23,507 nt of DNA from CAYRHS01 sp964424125 (GCA_964424125.1 CAYRHS010000030.1:1-23507); one strand, 5' to 3'. Shown: positions 6,416 through 15,137, counted from the first letter of the stretch. Notes: a model not told the origin generated them from the sequence alone. Numbers and translations are program-made.

Positions 6416-7993
6416 GTGGCCGACGACGGGCACCCCAGTCCACCCGAATCCGGCGACGCGGACGTCGAGGACGTCGGCGCGGAGCGCGGTCCCCGCCTGC
6501 TCGAAGAGCGGGCACACCGGCTCCGCAAGCTCGACGCGCTCCGCGCCGCGGGCGTGGACCCCTACCCCGTCACCTTCGACCGCGACCACACGCTGGCCGA
6601 GGTGCGCAACGAGTTCGGCCACCTCGAAGCCGGCGCCGAGACCGACGCGGTCGTGCGCGTCGCGGGTCGGGTGATGCTGAAGCGGGGCCACGGGAAGCTC
6701 TCCTTCGCCACGATCCGCGACCACTCGGGCGAGCTCCAGCTCTTCGTCTCCGGGGATCTTCTCGGTGCGGACGCCTACCGTCGCTTCGGCGACCTCGACC
6801 GCGGCGACTGGGTCGGCGTCGAAGGAACGGTCATGGTCACCAAGAAGGGCGAGCTGTCCGTCAAGGCGTCCGAGATCACGCTGCTCGCGAAGGCGCTGCT
6901 GCCGCTCCCCGACAAGTGGAAGGGGCTCAGCGACGTCGACACCCGTTTCCGCCAGCGCTATGTCGATCTCATCGTCAACGAAGACTCGCGACGCGTGCTG
7001 GAGGTCCGCTCCGCGGTGGTCGCCGCGATCCGCCGGTTCCTGGCCGCGCACGGCTTCGTCGAGGTGGAGACCCCGGGCCTCCACGGCATTGTCGGCGGAG
7101 CGACGGCGCGCCCGTTCGTCACCCACCACAACGCACTGGACCAGGACCTCTACATGCGGATCGCGCTCGAGCTCCACCTGAAGCGGCTCGTCGTGGCGGG
7201 GCTCGATCGCGTGTTCGAGATCGGACGCGTCTACCGCAACGAAGGGATCGACACACGTCACAACCCCGAGTTCACGATGCTCGAGGCGTACCAGGCCTTC
7301 GCCGACTACCGCGACATGATGACGCTTACCGAGCAGCTCGTGTCCGAGGCCGTGCGATCCGCTCTCGGCACGACAGTCGTGATCGTACGCGGCGAGGAGA
7401 TCGACCTCGCGCCTCCGTGGCCGCGCGTTGCCGTGGCCGATCTCATCGAGCGGGAGCTCGGCGTCGAGCTCCGGCCGTCCATGCCCGTCGAGGACGCGCG
7501 GAGGGTACTGGACGACCTCGGCATCGAGTACGAGGACTGGTGGGGTTCGGGGAAGCTCACGGACGTCGTCTACGACCAGCGCGTGCAGGACAAGGTCCTC
7601 GAGCCCACGATCGTCCTCGACTATCCCCGCGAGGTCTCACCGCTCGCACGACCGCATCGCGAGGACCCCACGCTCGTCGAGCGCTTCGAGCTGATCGTCG
7701 ACGGGCGCGAGCTCGCCAACGCGTTCAGCGAGCTGAACGACCCCGTCGATCAGCTCTATCGCTTCGAGGCCGAAGCCCGCGCCCGGGCTCACGGCGACCT
7801 CGAGGCCGGCGACGTCGACTACGACTACATCCGCGCGCTCGAGTACGGAATGCCCCCGACCGGGGGCGTCGGCATCGGGATCGATCGCCTCGTGATGCTG
7901 ATCGCCGGGGTCACGAGCATCCGCGAAGTGATCCTCTTCCCGACCTTGCGACCCGAACCCTTCGATCCCGCCGATTTCCGGTTCGAGACCTAG
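6416..7993 (+). CDS. lysS: Lysyl-tRNA synthetase, class II
   Basis: Charges tRNA-Lys with lysine in the cytoplasm; 525 aa, normal for bacterial class II LysRS with a short N-terminal extension. An OB-fold anticodon-binding domain comes first (VAGRVMLKRGHGKLSFATIRD and GDWVGVEGTVMVTKKGELSV). The class II catalytic core follows, with motif 2 in RVYRNEGIDTRHNPEFTMLE, the LysRS-typical segment FVTHHNALDQDLYMRIA, RELANAFSELNDP and motif 3 GVGIGIDRLVML near the C-terminus. The start is GTG at 6416, immediately after a TAGGGT box. The next gene begins 20 nt after the stop but has its own TAGCCT box. A tRNA-Lys gene is also in the window, about 15 kb away; I see no reason to think the two are linked. 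Confidence 0.97.
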   Translation: MADDGHPSPPESGDADVEDVGAERGPRLLEERAHRLRKLDALRAAGVDPYPVTFDRDHTLAEVRNEFGHLEAGAETDAVVRVAGRVMLKRGHGKLSFATIRDHSGELQLFVSGDLLGADAYRRFGDLDRGDWVGVEGTVMVTKKGELSVKASEITLLAKALLPLPDKWKGLSDVDTRFRQRYVDLIVNEDSRRVLEVRSAVVAAIRRFLAAHGFVEVETPGLHGIVGGATARPFVTHHNALDQDLYMRIALELHLKRLVVAGLDRVFEIGRVYRNEGIDTRHNPEFTMLEAYQAFADYRDMMTLTEQLVSEAVRSALGTTVVIVRGEEIDLAPPWPRVAVADLIERELGVELRPSMPVEDARRVLDDLGIEYEDWWGSGKLTDVVYDQRVQDKVLEPTIVLDYPREVSPLARPHREDPTLVERFELIVDGRELANAFSELNDPVDQLYRFEAEARARAHGDLEAGDVDYDYIRALEYGMPPTGGVGIGIDRLVMLIAGVTSIREVILFPTLRPEPFDPADFRFET

Positions 7994-7996
7994 CAG

Positions 7997-8002
7997 TAGC
8001 CT
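7997..8002 (+). promoter_or_regulatory. -10-like TAGCCT before the FAD oxidoreductase
   Basis: TAGCCT lies 11 nt before the ATG at 8014, just after the lysS stop. No Shine-Dalgarno sequence precedes the ATG. It may give a near-leaderless transcript for the lipid gene block, or the gene may simply be read through from lysS. Confidence 0.35.
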
Positions 8003-8013
8003 CGACGGTCGCC

Positions 8014-9693
8014 ATGGCCGATCACACCGACCGGGACGCGATCGTGGTGGGCTCGGGTCCGGGGGGCCTGACGTGCGCCGCCTACCTGGCCGCGGTTGGG
8101 ATGCGAGTCCTGGTCCTGGAGCAGCACGACCTCGCGGGCGGCAACTGTCAGGTCTTCCGACGTCATCACGACGGGAACGAATACGAGTTCGACGTCGGTC
8201 TCCACTACATCGGCGACTGCGGTCCGCACGGGTCCATCCCCACGGTGCTCCGAGGTCTCGGGCTCGACGGACGGATCACGTTCCGGGACCTGGACCCCGA
8301 CGGCTTCGACACCCTCGTCTTCCCCGATCTCACGCTGCGCGTCCCCGCGGACTGGGACGAGTACCGCGACCGGGTCGTGGCTCTGTTCCCCGACGAAACC
8401 GAAGGCATCGAGCGGTACTTCGCCGTGCTCCGCCGCCTGGCGCGCGAGACGAGTGCCCTGATGGCCGACTCTGGGGAGGACGCGCCGACACTCCTCGAAT
8501 GGGGGCTGCGGCCGCTCGCCGACCTCTTCGCCCACTGCAGACTGTCCCGGGAGGCGATCGCGGTCCTCGACCACTGGAGCGGCCTGTACGGCTCGGGGCC
8601 GCGAGAGTCGACTGCGGTCATGCACGCAGTGATCGCGGACCACTACATGCGGGGAGCGTGCTACCCGGAGGGCGGGGGCCAGGTCATCCCCGCGCGGCTC
8701 GTGGAGGTGATCGAGTCGCTCGGCGGGGAGGTGCGCACGCTCGCCCGGGCGGACGAGATCGTCGTGAGGGACGGCCACGTCGACGGTGTCCGCCTCGATT
8801 CCGGCGAGACGGTGCGGGCTCCCGTGGTGGTGTCGAATGCCGACTACAAGCGCACGATGCTCTCGCTCGTCGACCGCGCACATCTCACGAACGAGAGCCT
8901 CGCGCGCGCCGAGTCGGCCGTGATGTCGCTGCCCCTGGTCGTTGCGTACGTGATCGTCGACGTCGATCTCGCCGCGCGGTTGCCGAACACGAACTACTTC
9001 GTCTTCCCCACCTACGACGTCGAGGCGGAGTACGCGCGGCTCGAGGCCGGCGCGGCGGGCGACGCTCCGTTCTCCTACGTGTCGCTCGCGTCGGTGAAGG
9101 ATCCCGGCCACGCGGCCCTGTGCCCGCCCGGACACTCCAACTTCCAGGTCATGACGCTCGGGCCCCGCGGCTACGCGTCCTGGGGCATCGAGGCAGGGCC
9201 GGCCGAGGGCGGTCCGTACCGGCGGTCCACCGCCTACCGGGACCGCAAGGAGCGCGTGACCGAGCAGCTCCTCGCACAGGCCGAACGGGTGCTCGGCCCG
9301 ATCCGCGAGCACGTGGTGCACCTCGAGACCGCGACCCCGCTGACCCAGGAGCGCTACACGCTCTCGACCGGGGGCACGTCGTACGGGTTGCGGTCCTCGC
9401 CCGACCAGACCGGCCCGCTGCGGCCCGGCTACCGCACCGAGATCGAAGGGCTCTTCCTCGTCGGGGCGAGCACGACCGCCGGTCACGGCATCGCGGGCAC
9501 CATGATCGGCGGCGTGCGCTGCGCGAGCGCGGTCACCGGCCGGCGGCTGATGCGAGAGGTCGCCGACGGGGCGGTCCTCGTCGATCCGGGCGTGTTGCCC
9601 GAGACACCGCGGGATTGGGACCCGGTGGCCGTCAGCCGAGGTACCGCGCTGCGCGCGCGCCGGGAGGCCGGCCGGGCCGCCCGCGCCCGCTGA
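8014..9693 (+). CDS. CrtI/CrtISO-like FAD-dependent oxidoreductase (phytoene desaturase/retinol saturase superfamily)
   Basis: Flavoprotein of 559 aa. The dinucleotide-binding motif DAIVVGSGPGGLTCAAYLAA is at residues 8-27, followed by the ribose-binding acid in VLVLEQHDLAGG (Glu36). The C-terminal FAD motif is EGLFLVGASTTAGHGIAGTMIGG. The N-terminus, size and ending fit carotenoid isomerase/desaturase and all-trans-retinol 13,14-reductase-like enzymes. The substrate is probably a polyunsaturated lipid or isoprenoid, but no phytoene synthase or other carotenoid gene is present, so a carotenoid role is not established. It is followed after only 13 nt by a WS/DGAT acyltransferase, which suggests an operon devoted to lipids. 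Confidence 0.88.
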   Translation: MADHTDRDAIVVGSGPGGLTCAAYLAAVGMRVLVLEQHDLAGGNCQVFRRHHDGNEYEFDVGLHYIGDCGPHGSIPTVLRGLGLDGRITFRDLDPDGFDTLVFPDLTLRVPADWDEYRDRVVALFPDETEGIERYFAVLRRLARETSALMADSGEDAPTLLEWGLRPLADLFAHCRLSREAIAVLDHWSGLYGSGPRESTAVMHAVIADHYMRGACYPEGGGQVIPARLVEVIESLGGEVRTLARADEIVVRDGHVDGVRLDSGETVRAPVVVSNADYKRTMLSLVDRAHLTNESLARAESAVMSLPLVVAYVIVDVDLAARLPNTNYFVFPTYDVEAEYARLEAGAAGDAPFSYVSLASVKDPGHAALCPPGHSNFQVMTLGPRGYASWGIEAGPAEGGPYRRSTAYRDRKERVTEQLLAQAERVLGPIREHVVHLETATPLTQERYTLSTGGTSYGLRSSPDQTGPLRPGYRTEIEGLFLVGASTTAGHGIAGTMIGGVRCASAVTGRRLMREVADGAVLVDPGVLPETPRDWDPVAVSRGTALRARREAGRAARAR

Positions 9694-9706
9694 GCGGCGG
9701 GACGAC

Positions 9707-11128
9707 GTGGAGCGGTTGACGGGGCTGGACGCGGGGTTCCTCTACCTGGAGACCCCGACGCTCCACATGCACACGTTGAAGATCGCCGTTCTCGAGCCAC
9801 CCCATGACCCGGAGGGCTATTCCTTCGATCGCTTCAAACGGGTGTTGGGCGAGCGTCTGCATGCCTTGCCGCCGTTCCGGCGGCGCCTGGTGGAGGTCCC
9901 GGGCCGCATCCACCACCCGATCTGGATCGAAGACCCGGACTTCGACCTCGACGCGCACGTGCACCGGGTCGAAGTGCCCGCACCGGGCGGGCGCCGCCAG
10001 CGTGACGCAGTCATCGGCGCGATCGCCGGCCGCCCCCTCGATCGCTCCCGACCGCTGTGGGAGCTGTGGGTCCTCGAGGGCCTCGAAGGAGGTCGGTTCG
10101 GCGCGCTGGCCAAGATCCACCACGCCGCCGCCGACGGCGTCGCGGCGTCGGCCCTCCTGGCGAACGTGATGTCGGAGCGTCCCGACGAGGTCCCGACGCT
10201 CGATCGCTCGTGGCGGCCCGAAACGGTGCCGTCGCGCACGAAGCTCCTGCTGACCGCGATCCGCGACCACGTCCGGCAGTTGCTCCGCCTGCCCGAGCTG
10301 CTGCGCCGCACCTGGCGCAACGTCCGCCGCGTGCTGAGCCGGCGTCGCGTGGCGCCGGTCACCACCCCGCTCCCGATCAAGGACACACCACGGACGTCGT
10401 TCAACACCGCGCTGACGCCGCGTCGGGCGTTCGCGACTGCCGCGCTCCCACTCGAGGAGCTGAAGGAGATCAAGCGCCGGGTCGGGGTGACACTGAACGA
10501 CGTGGTCCTGGGGCTCGTGGGCGAAGCCCTGGGTCGCTACCTGCACGCCCGAGGAGAGCTCCCCGCGACCGCGCTCGTGGCCGGCGTGCCGGTCAGCACC
10601 GACCGACCGGAGGACATGCGCAGGCTCGGCGGCAACCGGGTGTCGAACATGTTCACGTCACTGCGGACCGACATCGCCGATCCGGTCGAGCGCCTGATCG
10701 CGATCCACCGCGTGACGAACGAGGCGAAGGTGGTCCAGAACCTCCTCGGGGCCACGATGATGCAGGAGTGGGTCGAGTTCACGCCTCCGGGACCCTTCTC
10801 GTGGTTCATGCACGAGTACTCGCGGCGTCGCCTCGCAGACCGCCACCACCCCCCGATCAACCTCGTCGTGTCGAACGTCCCCGGGCCGAGCGAGCAGCTC
10901 TACGTCGCGGGCGCGGCGTTGCTCGAGATCTACTCGGTCGGCCCGATCCTCGAGGGGATCGGCCTCAACGTCACCGCCTGGAGCTACCGGGACCGCCTCT
11001 ACGTCTCGGCGCTCGCGTGCGCGGATCGACTTCCCGATCCGCACGAGATCACCGAAACCATGGGCGAGGCGCTCACCGAGCTATCGGCCGCGGTGGACGC
11101 GCCGCGGGCGGGGGCTCCGCCGGCCTGA
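9707..11128 (+). CDS. Wax ester synthase/diacylglycerol acyltransferase (WS/DGAT), copy 1
   Basis: Membrane-associated acyltransferase of 473 aa, the standard length of the bacterial WS/DGAT (Tgs) family. It joins acyl-CoA to long-chain alcohols or diacylglycerol to make wax esters or triacylglycerol storage lipid. The family start MERLTGLDAGFLYLETPTLHMH is present. The catalytic HHxxxDG motif is His138-His139-Ala-Ala-Ala-Asp143-Gly, and the C-terminal signature NLVVSNVPGPSEQLYVAGA is intact. The start is the GTG at 9707, 13 nt after the FAD oxidoreductase stop. An arginine-rich stretch in the middle (RRTWRNVRRVLSRRRVAP) may help membrane contact. It lies next to a second WS/DGAT of similar length, indicating tandem duplication. 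Confidence 0.95.
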   Translation: MERLTGLDAGFLYLETPTLHMHTLKIAVLEPPHDPEGYSFDRFKRVLGERLHALPPFRRRLVEVPGRIHHPIWIEDPDFDLDAHVHRVEVPAPGGRRQRDAVIGAIAGRPLDRSRPLWELWVLEGLEGGRFGALAKIHHAAADGVAASALLANVMSERPDEVPTLDRSWRPETVPSRTKLLLTAIRDHVRQLLRLPELLRRTWRNVRRVLSRRRVAPVTTPLPIKDTPRTSFNTALTPRRAFATAALPLEELKEIKRRVGVTLNDVVLGLVGEALGRYLHARGELPATALVAGVPVSTDRPEDMRRLGGNRVSNMFTSLRTDIADPVERLIAIHRVTNEAKVVQNLLGATMMQEWVEFTPPGPFSWFMHEYSRRRLADRHHPPINLVVSNVPGPSEQLYVAGAALLEIYSVGPILEGIGLNVTAWSYRDRLYVSALACADRLPDPHEITETMGEALTELSAAVDAPRAGAPPA

Positions 11129-11153
11129 ACCGGCCGAAACCCGCCACGGCGCC

Positions 11154-11159
11154 TACCCT
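11154..11159 (+). promoter_or_regulatory. -10-like TACCCT before the second WS/DGAT gene
   Basis: TACCCT sits 9 nt before the ATG at 11169 in the 40-nt gap after copy 1. No ribosome-binding site is visible. It suggests that copy 2 can be transcribed separately as a leaderless mRNA, in addition to any read-through. Confidence 0.4.
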
Positions 11160-11168
11160 CGGACGTCG

Positions 11169-12620
11169 ATGGAACGCATGAGCGGCCTCGACGCCACCTT
11201 CCTCTACCTCGAGACGCCGTCGCTGCACACACACGTCGTGGGGGTCGTCGTGCTCGACACCACGACGGTGCCGGGCGGGTACTCCTACGAGCGTCTCTAC
11301 GAGGTCTTCCGGCAGCGCTTGAGCGCGATCCCTGCGTTCCGCCGGCGTGTGCTGTTCGTACCTCTCGATCTCGACCACCCGGTGCGGATCGACGACCCCG
11401 ACTTCGACCTGGACGCCCACCTGTTCCGGGTCGCCGTGCGTCCCCCGGGCACTATGCACGAGCTCGCCGAGATCGTCGGTGATTTCGCCAGCCGCCCGCT
11501 GGACCGTTCCCGGCCACTCTGGGAGGCCTGGATCGTCGAGGGTCTCGAGGACGGCCGGGTCGCGCTGGTCACCAAGGTCCACCATTCGGCCATCGACGGC
11601 GTCAGCGGTGTCGACGTCATGGCCACCCTCTTCGACCTCGAGCCGGACGCTCCCGAGCCGGACGCTCCCGAGCCGGAGTCCCCTGCCGACTGGCAACCGG
11701 ACCAGGTCCCCTCGAGCTGGAAGCTGATGCGTGACGCGGTGCGCGATCGCGTGATGCACCCGACCCAGGCCCTCCGCCAGGTCGGGAACGTCGCCTCGTC
11801 GCTGTTCGACATGGCTCGCACCACCCTCACGGCGCGCGCCGGCGAACGACGATCACCGCTGATGATCAACGCGCCCCGGACGAGGTGGACCGGCGCGCTG
11901 ACGCCCCATCGGACCGTGGCGTTCGGCGAGGTGCCGCTGGAGGACTTGAAGATCGTCAAGGACGCCTTCGGCGCCAAGGTCAACGACGTGGTCCTCGCCG
12001 CGTGCACCCAGTCGTTGCGGCGATACCTGATCGAGCACGACGACCTACCGGACAGGCCGCTCGTGGCGTACTGCCCCGTCTCGATCCGGGGCGAGGACGG
12101 CGCGCGGGGCTCCAACCAGTTCACCACCATGGCCGTGAAGCTCCCGGTGCAGATCGACGACCCCGTCGAGCAGCTCCGCGCCATCGCGGACGACACACAC
12201 GCGGCCAAGGAGCTCACCAACGCGGCGGGGGTGTCGACGCTCCAGGACGTCGCGCAGTTCATGCCCCCCACGCTCTTCAACCTGGCGATGCGCTTCTACT
12301 CGGGCATGCGCCTCGCCGACTACCACCCCCCGATCCAGAACGCCGTCATCTCCAACGTGCCCGGACCGCCGATCCCCCTCTACTGCGCGGGCGCGAGCGT
12401 CGACGCCGTATACCCGTTCGGTCCCCTCATCGAGGGCGCGGGGCTGAACATCACGGTGCTGTCGAACATGGGCAAGGTCGACGTCGGCGTGATCGCCTGC
12501 CGGGAGACGGTCCCCGACGTCTGGGACATGACCGAGGGCTTCGACGACGCCGTCGCCGCGTTGAAGCAGGCGGCACAGTCGGAGACCGAACCCGAGGCGA
12601 CGGCGCCGGTCTCGCGCTAG
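11169..12620 (+). CDS. Wax ester synthase/diacylglycerol acyltransferase (WS/DGAT), copy 2
   Basis: Second storage-lipid acyltransferase, 483 aa. It begins MERMSGLDATFLYLETPSLHTH, parallel to copy 1. The active site is His138-His139-Ser-Ala-Ile-Asp143-Gly, at the same residue numbers as in copy 1. The C-terminal family motif NAVISNVPGPPIPLYCAGA is present. Outside these motifs the two differ widely, so the duplication is old, and different substrate preferences are likely. A short proline/acid-rich insertion (PDAPEPDAPEPESP) is encoded by a 15-bp tandem repeat at 11640-11669. The stop codon overlaps that of the convergent MFS gene in a shared CTAG. Confidence 0.95.
   Translation: MERMSGLDATFLYLETPSLHTHVVGVVVLDTTTVPGGYSYERLYEVFRQRLSAIPAFRRRVLFVPLDLDHPVRIDDPDFDLDAHLFRVAVRPPGTMHELAEIVGDFASRPLDRSRPLWEAWIVEGLEDGRVALVTKVHHSAIDGVSGVDVMATLFDLEPDAPEPDAPEPESPADWQPDQVPSSWKLMRDAVRDRVMHPTQALRQVGNVASSLFDMARTTLTARAGERRSPLMINAPRTRWTGALTPHRTVAFGEVPLEDLKIVKDAFGAKVNDVVLAACTQSLRRYLIEHDDLPDRPLVAYCPVSIRGEDGARGSNQFTTMAVKLPVQIDDPVEQLRAIADDTHAAKELTNAAGVSTLQDVAQFMPPTLFNLAMRFYSGMRLADYHPPIQNAVISNVPGPPIPLYCAGASVDAVYPFGPLIEGAGLNITVLSNMGKVDVGVIACRETVPDVWDMTEGFDDAVAALKQAAQSETEPEATAPVSR
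11640..11669 (+). repeat. 15-bp tandem repeat inside WS/DGAT copy 2
   Basis: The unit GAGCCGGACGCTCCC occurs twice perfectly and is followed by a partial third copy at 11670-11683. Each unit encodes EPDAP, in a linker that the paralogue lacks. Replication slippage is the likely origin, and the length may vary between strains. Confidence 0.85.
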
Positions 12621-13876
12621 ACGCCCGAGGCGGGCAAGGTCGTGGCGATGCGGCCGGAAGCCGCTGATCGTTCGAGGGCTCGCATCGCCCAGACCCCCAG
12701 CAATGGGCCGGGCGCGAGGAACGCGAACGCCCAGGTCCAGGAGAGATGGTCGCGCAGGAACGGGACGAGCCAGATGGTGGCGACCGTGAGCGTGAACCCG
12801 GCCGCCAGCTGCAGCGTCACCGCCGTCCCCACGTACGACTGGTCCGCGAGCTCGGTGACGATCGTCGAGAAGAGCGCGGAGTCGGCCACGACCCAGAACC
12901 CCCAGACGAGCCCGACCACGAGCACGACCTCCGGGCGCAGGTTCCGGACGAGCCCGATGGTGACCGCCGCGGCGCCCGACACCGTCATCGCCAGCGCGGC
13001 GATGCGCGCGCGACCGTAGCGATCGGCGAGCAGGCCGCCCACCCAGCAACCCGCGGCACCGATGCCGATCACCGCGAACGCGGCCAGCGACGCGGCGCGG
13101 GTGACGTCCTCCTCGCCCTGCCGGGCGAGCGCGTCGGCGTAGAAGGCCGCGAACCACGCCCACATCGCGTACAGCTCCCACATGTGCCCGAAGTAGCCGG
13201 CACTCGCGAGCACGACCCCGCGGTTGGCGATGATCCGCCGAGCCTGGTGGGGGTCGAAGCGACCGCGCGGGAACGGGAACGGACCCTCGCGGCCGAGGAG
13301 CTCGGCGACCAGACCTCCGGCGACCGTGAGCGCGGAGGTCACGAGGATCACCGCCTGCCAGTCGAAGCCGCCGATGCCGTTCACGAAGTGCGGAGCCGCC
13401 GAGCCGAGCGTCAGCGCGCCCACCATGACCCCGAGCGCCAGGCCGCGCCCGCGACGGAACCAGGTCGCCATCGCCTTGAGGCCCGCGGGATACACGCCGG
13501 CGAGGAACGCGCCCGTCGCGAAGCGCAACGGCAGTGCGCCGGCGAAGCCGTCCGCGAACATGATCAGCGCGTTCGCGCTCGCGGCACCGATCGCGCCGAT
13601 GAGCATCAGGCGGCGGGGCGCGATCACGTCCGGGAGGTTGAAGACCGCCGAGACGACCGCGCCGAGGACGAAGCCGAGCTGGACCGCGATGATCAGCAAC
13701 GACGCCTGATCGGTGGTGAGATCCCATCGCGCTCGCAGCTGCGGGAGCACGGCCGACGTCGAGAACCACGTCGACATGGCGAGGAGCATCGCGGTCGCGA
13801 GCACCGCCAAGGCGCCCCAGCGACCGGGAGGGTCGGCCTGCTCCGCTCCGGTGGCCGCCGCGGCGGATGCGCTCAC
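12617..13876 (-). CDS. Major facilitator superfamily transporter
   Basis: Integral membrane transporter of about 419 aa, with twelve predicted hydrophobic helices in two halves. The first half carries MLLAMSTWFSTSAVLPQLRARW and then the usual loop after helix 2 (FNLPDVIAPRRLMLIGA). The second half has the repeated MFS loop GGLLADRYGRARIAALAM. The substrate is unknown; the sequence resembles actinobacterial nitrate/sugar-phosphate-like or general MFS proteins without a diagnostic motif. I chose the GTG at 13876, which is 8 nt after a TACCGT box; an open frame extends further upstream to 14044 but overlaps the divergent oxidoreductase. Its stop shares CTAG with the convergent WS/DGAT gene. Confidence 0.9.
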   Translation of the reverse strand: MSASAAAATGAEQADPPGRWGALAVLATAMLLAMSTWFSTSAVLPQLRARWDLTTDQASLLIIAVQLGFVLGAVVSAVFNLPDVIAPRRLMLIGAIGAASANALIMFADGFAGALPLRFATGAFLAGVYPAGLKAMATWFRRGRGLALGVMVGALTLGSAAPHFVNGIGGFDWQAVILVTSALTVAGGLVAELLGREGPFPFPRGRFDPHQARRIIANRGVVLASAGYFGHMWELYAMWAWFAAFYADALARQGEEDVTRAASLAAFAVIGIGAAGCWVGGLLADRYGRARIAALAMTVSGAAAVTIGLVRNLRPEVVLVVGLVWGFWVVADSALFSTIVTELADQSYVGTAVTLQLAAGFTLTVATIWLVPFLRDHLSWTWAFAFLAPGPLLGVWAMRALERSAASGRIATTLPASGV

Positions 13877-13884
13877 GCCCGAGC

Positions 13885-13911
13885 ACGGTACCTGCCGCCC
13901 GTCACTAGGGT
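13885..13911. promoter_or_regulatory. Divergent -10-like boxes between the MFS and Old Yellow Enzyme genes
   Basis: On the minus strand TACCGT (13890-13885) ends 8 nt before the MFS GTG start, again a leaderless layout. On the plus strand TAGGGT (13906-13911) lies 38 nt before the ATG at 13950, which has a proper leader with GGAGGTGAGGAGG. So this gap shows both translation-start styles used in the genome. No operator palindrome is evident. Confidence 0.45.
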
Positions 13912-13949
13912 GCTGGCAGCCGCCGATCCGACGGAGGTGAGGAGGGGCG

Positions 13950-15137
13950 ATGGTCTCGTCGGCGCATCCGGTCTTCACTCCGGCCGCGCTCGGTCCGATC
14001 ACGCTGCGCAATCGGACGATCAAGTCGGCGACCTTCGAAGGCATGACGCCGGCCGGGCTCGTCTCGGATCGCTTGATCGAGTTCCACCGCCGCTTCGCGG
14101 CGGGCGGTGTCGGGATGACGACGGTCTCCTACTGCTCGGTGTCGTCGGAGGGGCGGACCTATCGCGACCAGATCTGGATGCGCTCCGAGGCCGTCGCAGG
14201 GTTGCGCCGCCTCACCGACGCCGTACACACGGAGGGCGCGGCGGCCGCCGTACAGCTCGGACACGCGGGGTGGTTCGCCGATCCCCGCGCCAGCGGGGAA
14301 CGGACCATCGGGCCGTCGCGGATGTTCTCGCCCTACGGCCTGACCTTCCCGCGCGCGATGACCCCGGCCGACTTCGACCGGCTCACCGGCGACTACCGGC
14401 GCGCGGCGCAGCTCGCCATCGAGGCCGGGTTCGACGCGCTCGAGGTCCACGTCGGCCACGGGTACCTGCTGAGCCAGTTCCTGAGCCCGTTCACCAACCG
14501 CCGGAGCGACGAGTGGGGCGGCTCGGTGGAGAACCGGGCCCGGTTCCCCCGTCAGGCCTTGCGCGCGGTGCGCGACGGGGCGGGCTCTGGGGCCGCGGTG
14601 TACGCGAAGCTCAACATGAGCGACGGGTTCCGCGGCGGCCTCGAACCCGAGGAAGGCGTCGAAGTCGCGCGCTTGATCGAGTCCGACGGAAGCGTCGACG
14701 CGCTGGAGCTCACAGGCGGCTTCACCGCCCGTTCGCCCATGTACCTGATGCGCGGCGACGTCCCGCTCGCGGAGATGATCGAGACCCAACCCAACCTCCT
14801 GCGGCGTCTCGGACTGCGCTTCTTCGGCAAGAAGCTGATGCGCGCCTACCCCTTCGAGGAGGCCTTCTTCCTCCCGCAGGCGCGTGCCGTGCGGGAGGCG
14901 GTGGACCTCCCGCTGATCCTCCTCGGCGGCATCACCCGACTCGAGACCATGGACACCGCCATGGACGAGGGTTTCGAGTTCGTCGCCATGGCGCGGGCGC
15001 TGCTGCGCGAGCCCGATCTCGTCGCCAAGATGCAGGCGGGCACGACGAGCGAGTCGCTCTGCATCCCGTGCAACAAGTGCATGACCGAGATGGACCGCGA
15101 CGGCACCCGCTGCGTCTTCGCCGCCGACGCGGTCTGA
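13950..15137 (+). CDS. NADH:flavin oxidoreductase, Old Yellow Enzyme family
   Basis: FMN-dependent TIM-barrel ene-reductase, 395 aa. Family motifs are clear: PITLRNRTIKSATFEGM at the start, QLGHAGWFA, the HVGHGYLLSQFLSPFTNRRSDEWGGSVENR block that lines the active site, and LLGGITRLETM with FVAMARALLREPDL near the end. The C-terminus holds four cysteines, 371, 374, 377 and 388 (CIPCNKC and then C). This recalls the 4Fe-4S cluster site of 2,4-dienoyl-CoA reductase-type members, but the flavin/NAD domain that normally follows is absent. The substrate is unknown. A strong ribosome-binding site precedes the ATG. It is divergent from the MFS transporter, which might import or export its substrate; that is only inference. 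Confidence 0.92.
   Translation: MVSSAHPVFTPAALGPITLRNRTIKSATFEGMTPAGLVSDRLIEFHRRFAAGGVGMTTVSYCSVSSEGRTYRDQIWMRSEAVAGLRRLTDAVHTEGAAAAVQLGHAGWFADPRASGERTIGPSRMFSPYGLTFPRAMTPADFDRLTGDYRRAAQLAIEAGFDALEVHVGHGYLLSQFLSPFTNRRSDEWGGSVENRARFPRQALRAVRDGAGSGAAVYAKLNMSDGFRGGLEPEEGVEVARLIESDGSVDALELTGGFTARSPMYLMRGDVPLAEMIETQPNLLRRLGLRFFGKKLMRAYPFEEAFFLPQARAVREAVDLPLILLGGITRLETMDTAMDEGFEFVAMARALLREPDLVAKMQAGTTSESLCIPCNKCMTEMDRDGTRCVFAADAV

Noticed and set aside
6294..6515. N-terminal extension of the LuxR regulator to 6515
   Set aside because: The extra residues are Arg/Pro-rich, overlap the lysS start and precede a normal receiver N-terminus at the ATG at 6293.
5707..8013. Upstream part of the long open frame that ends with the FAD oxidoreductase
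   Set aside because: It is antisense to the LuxR regulator and out of frame with lysS; the protein-like part starts only at the ATG at 8014.
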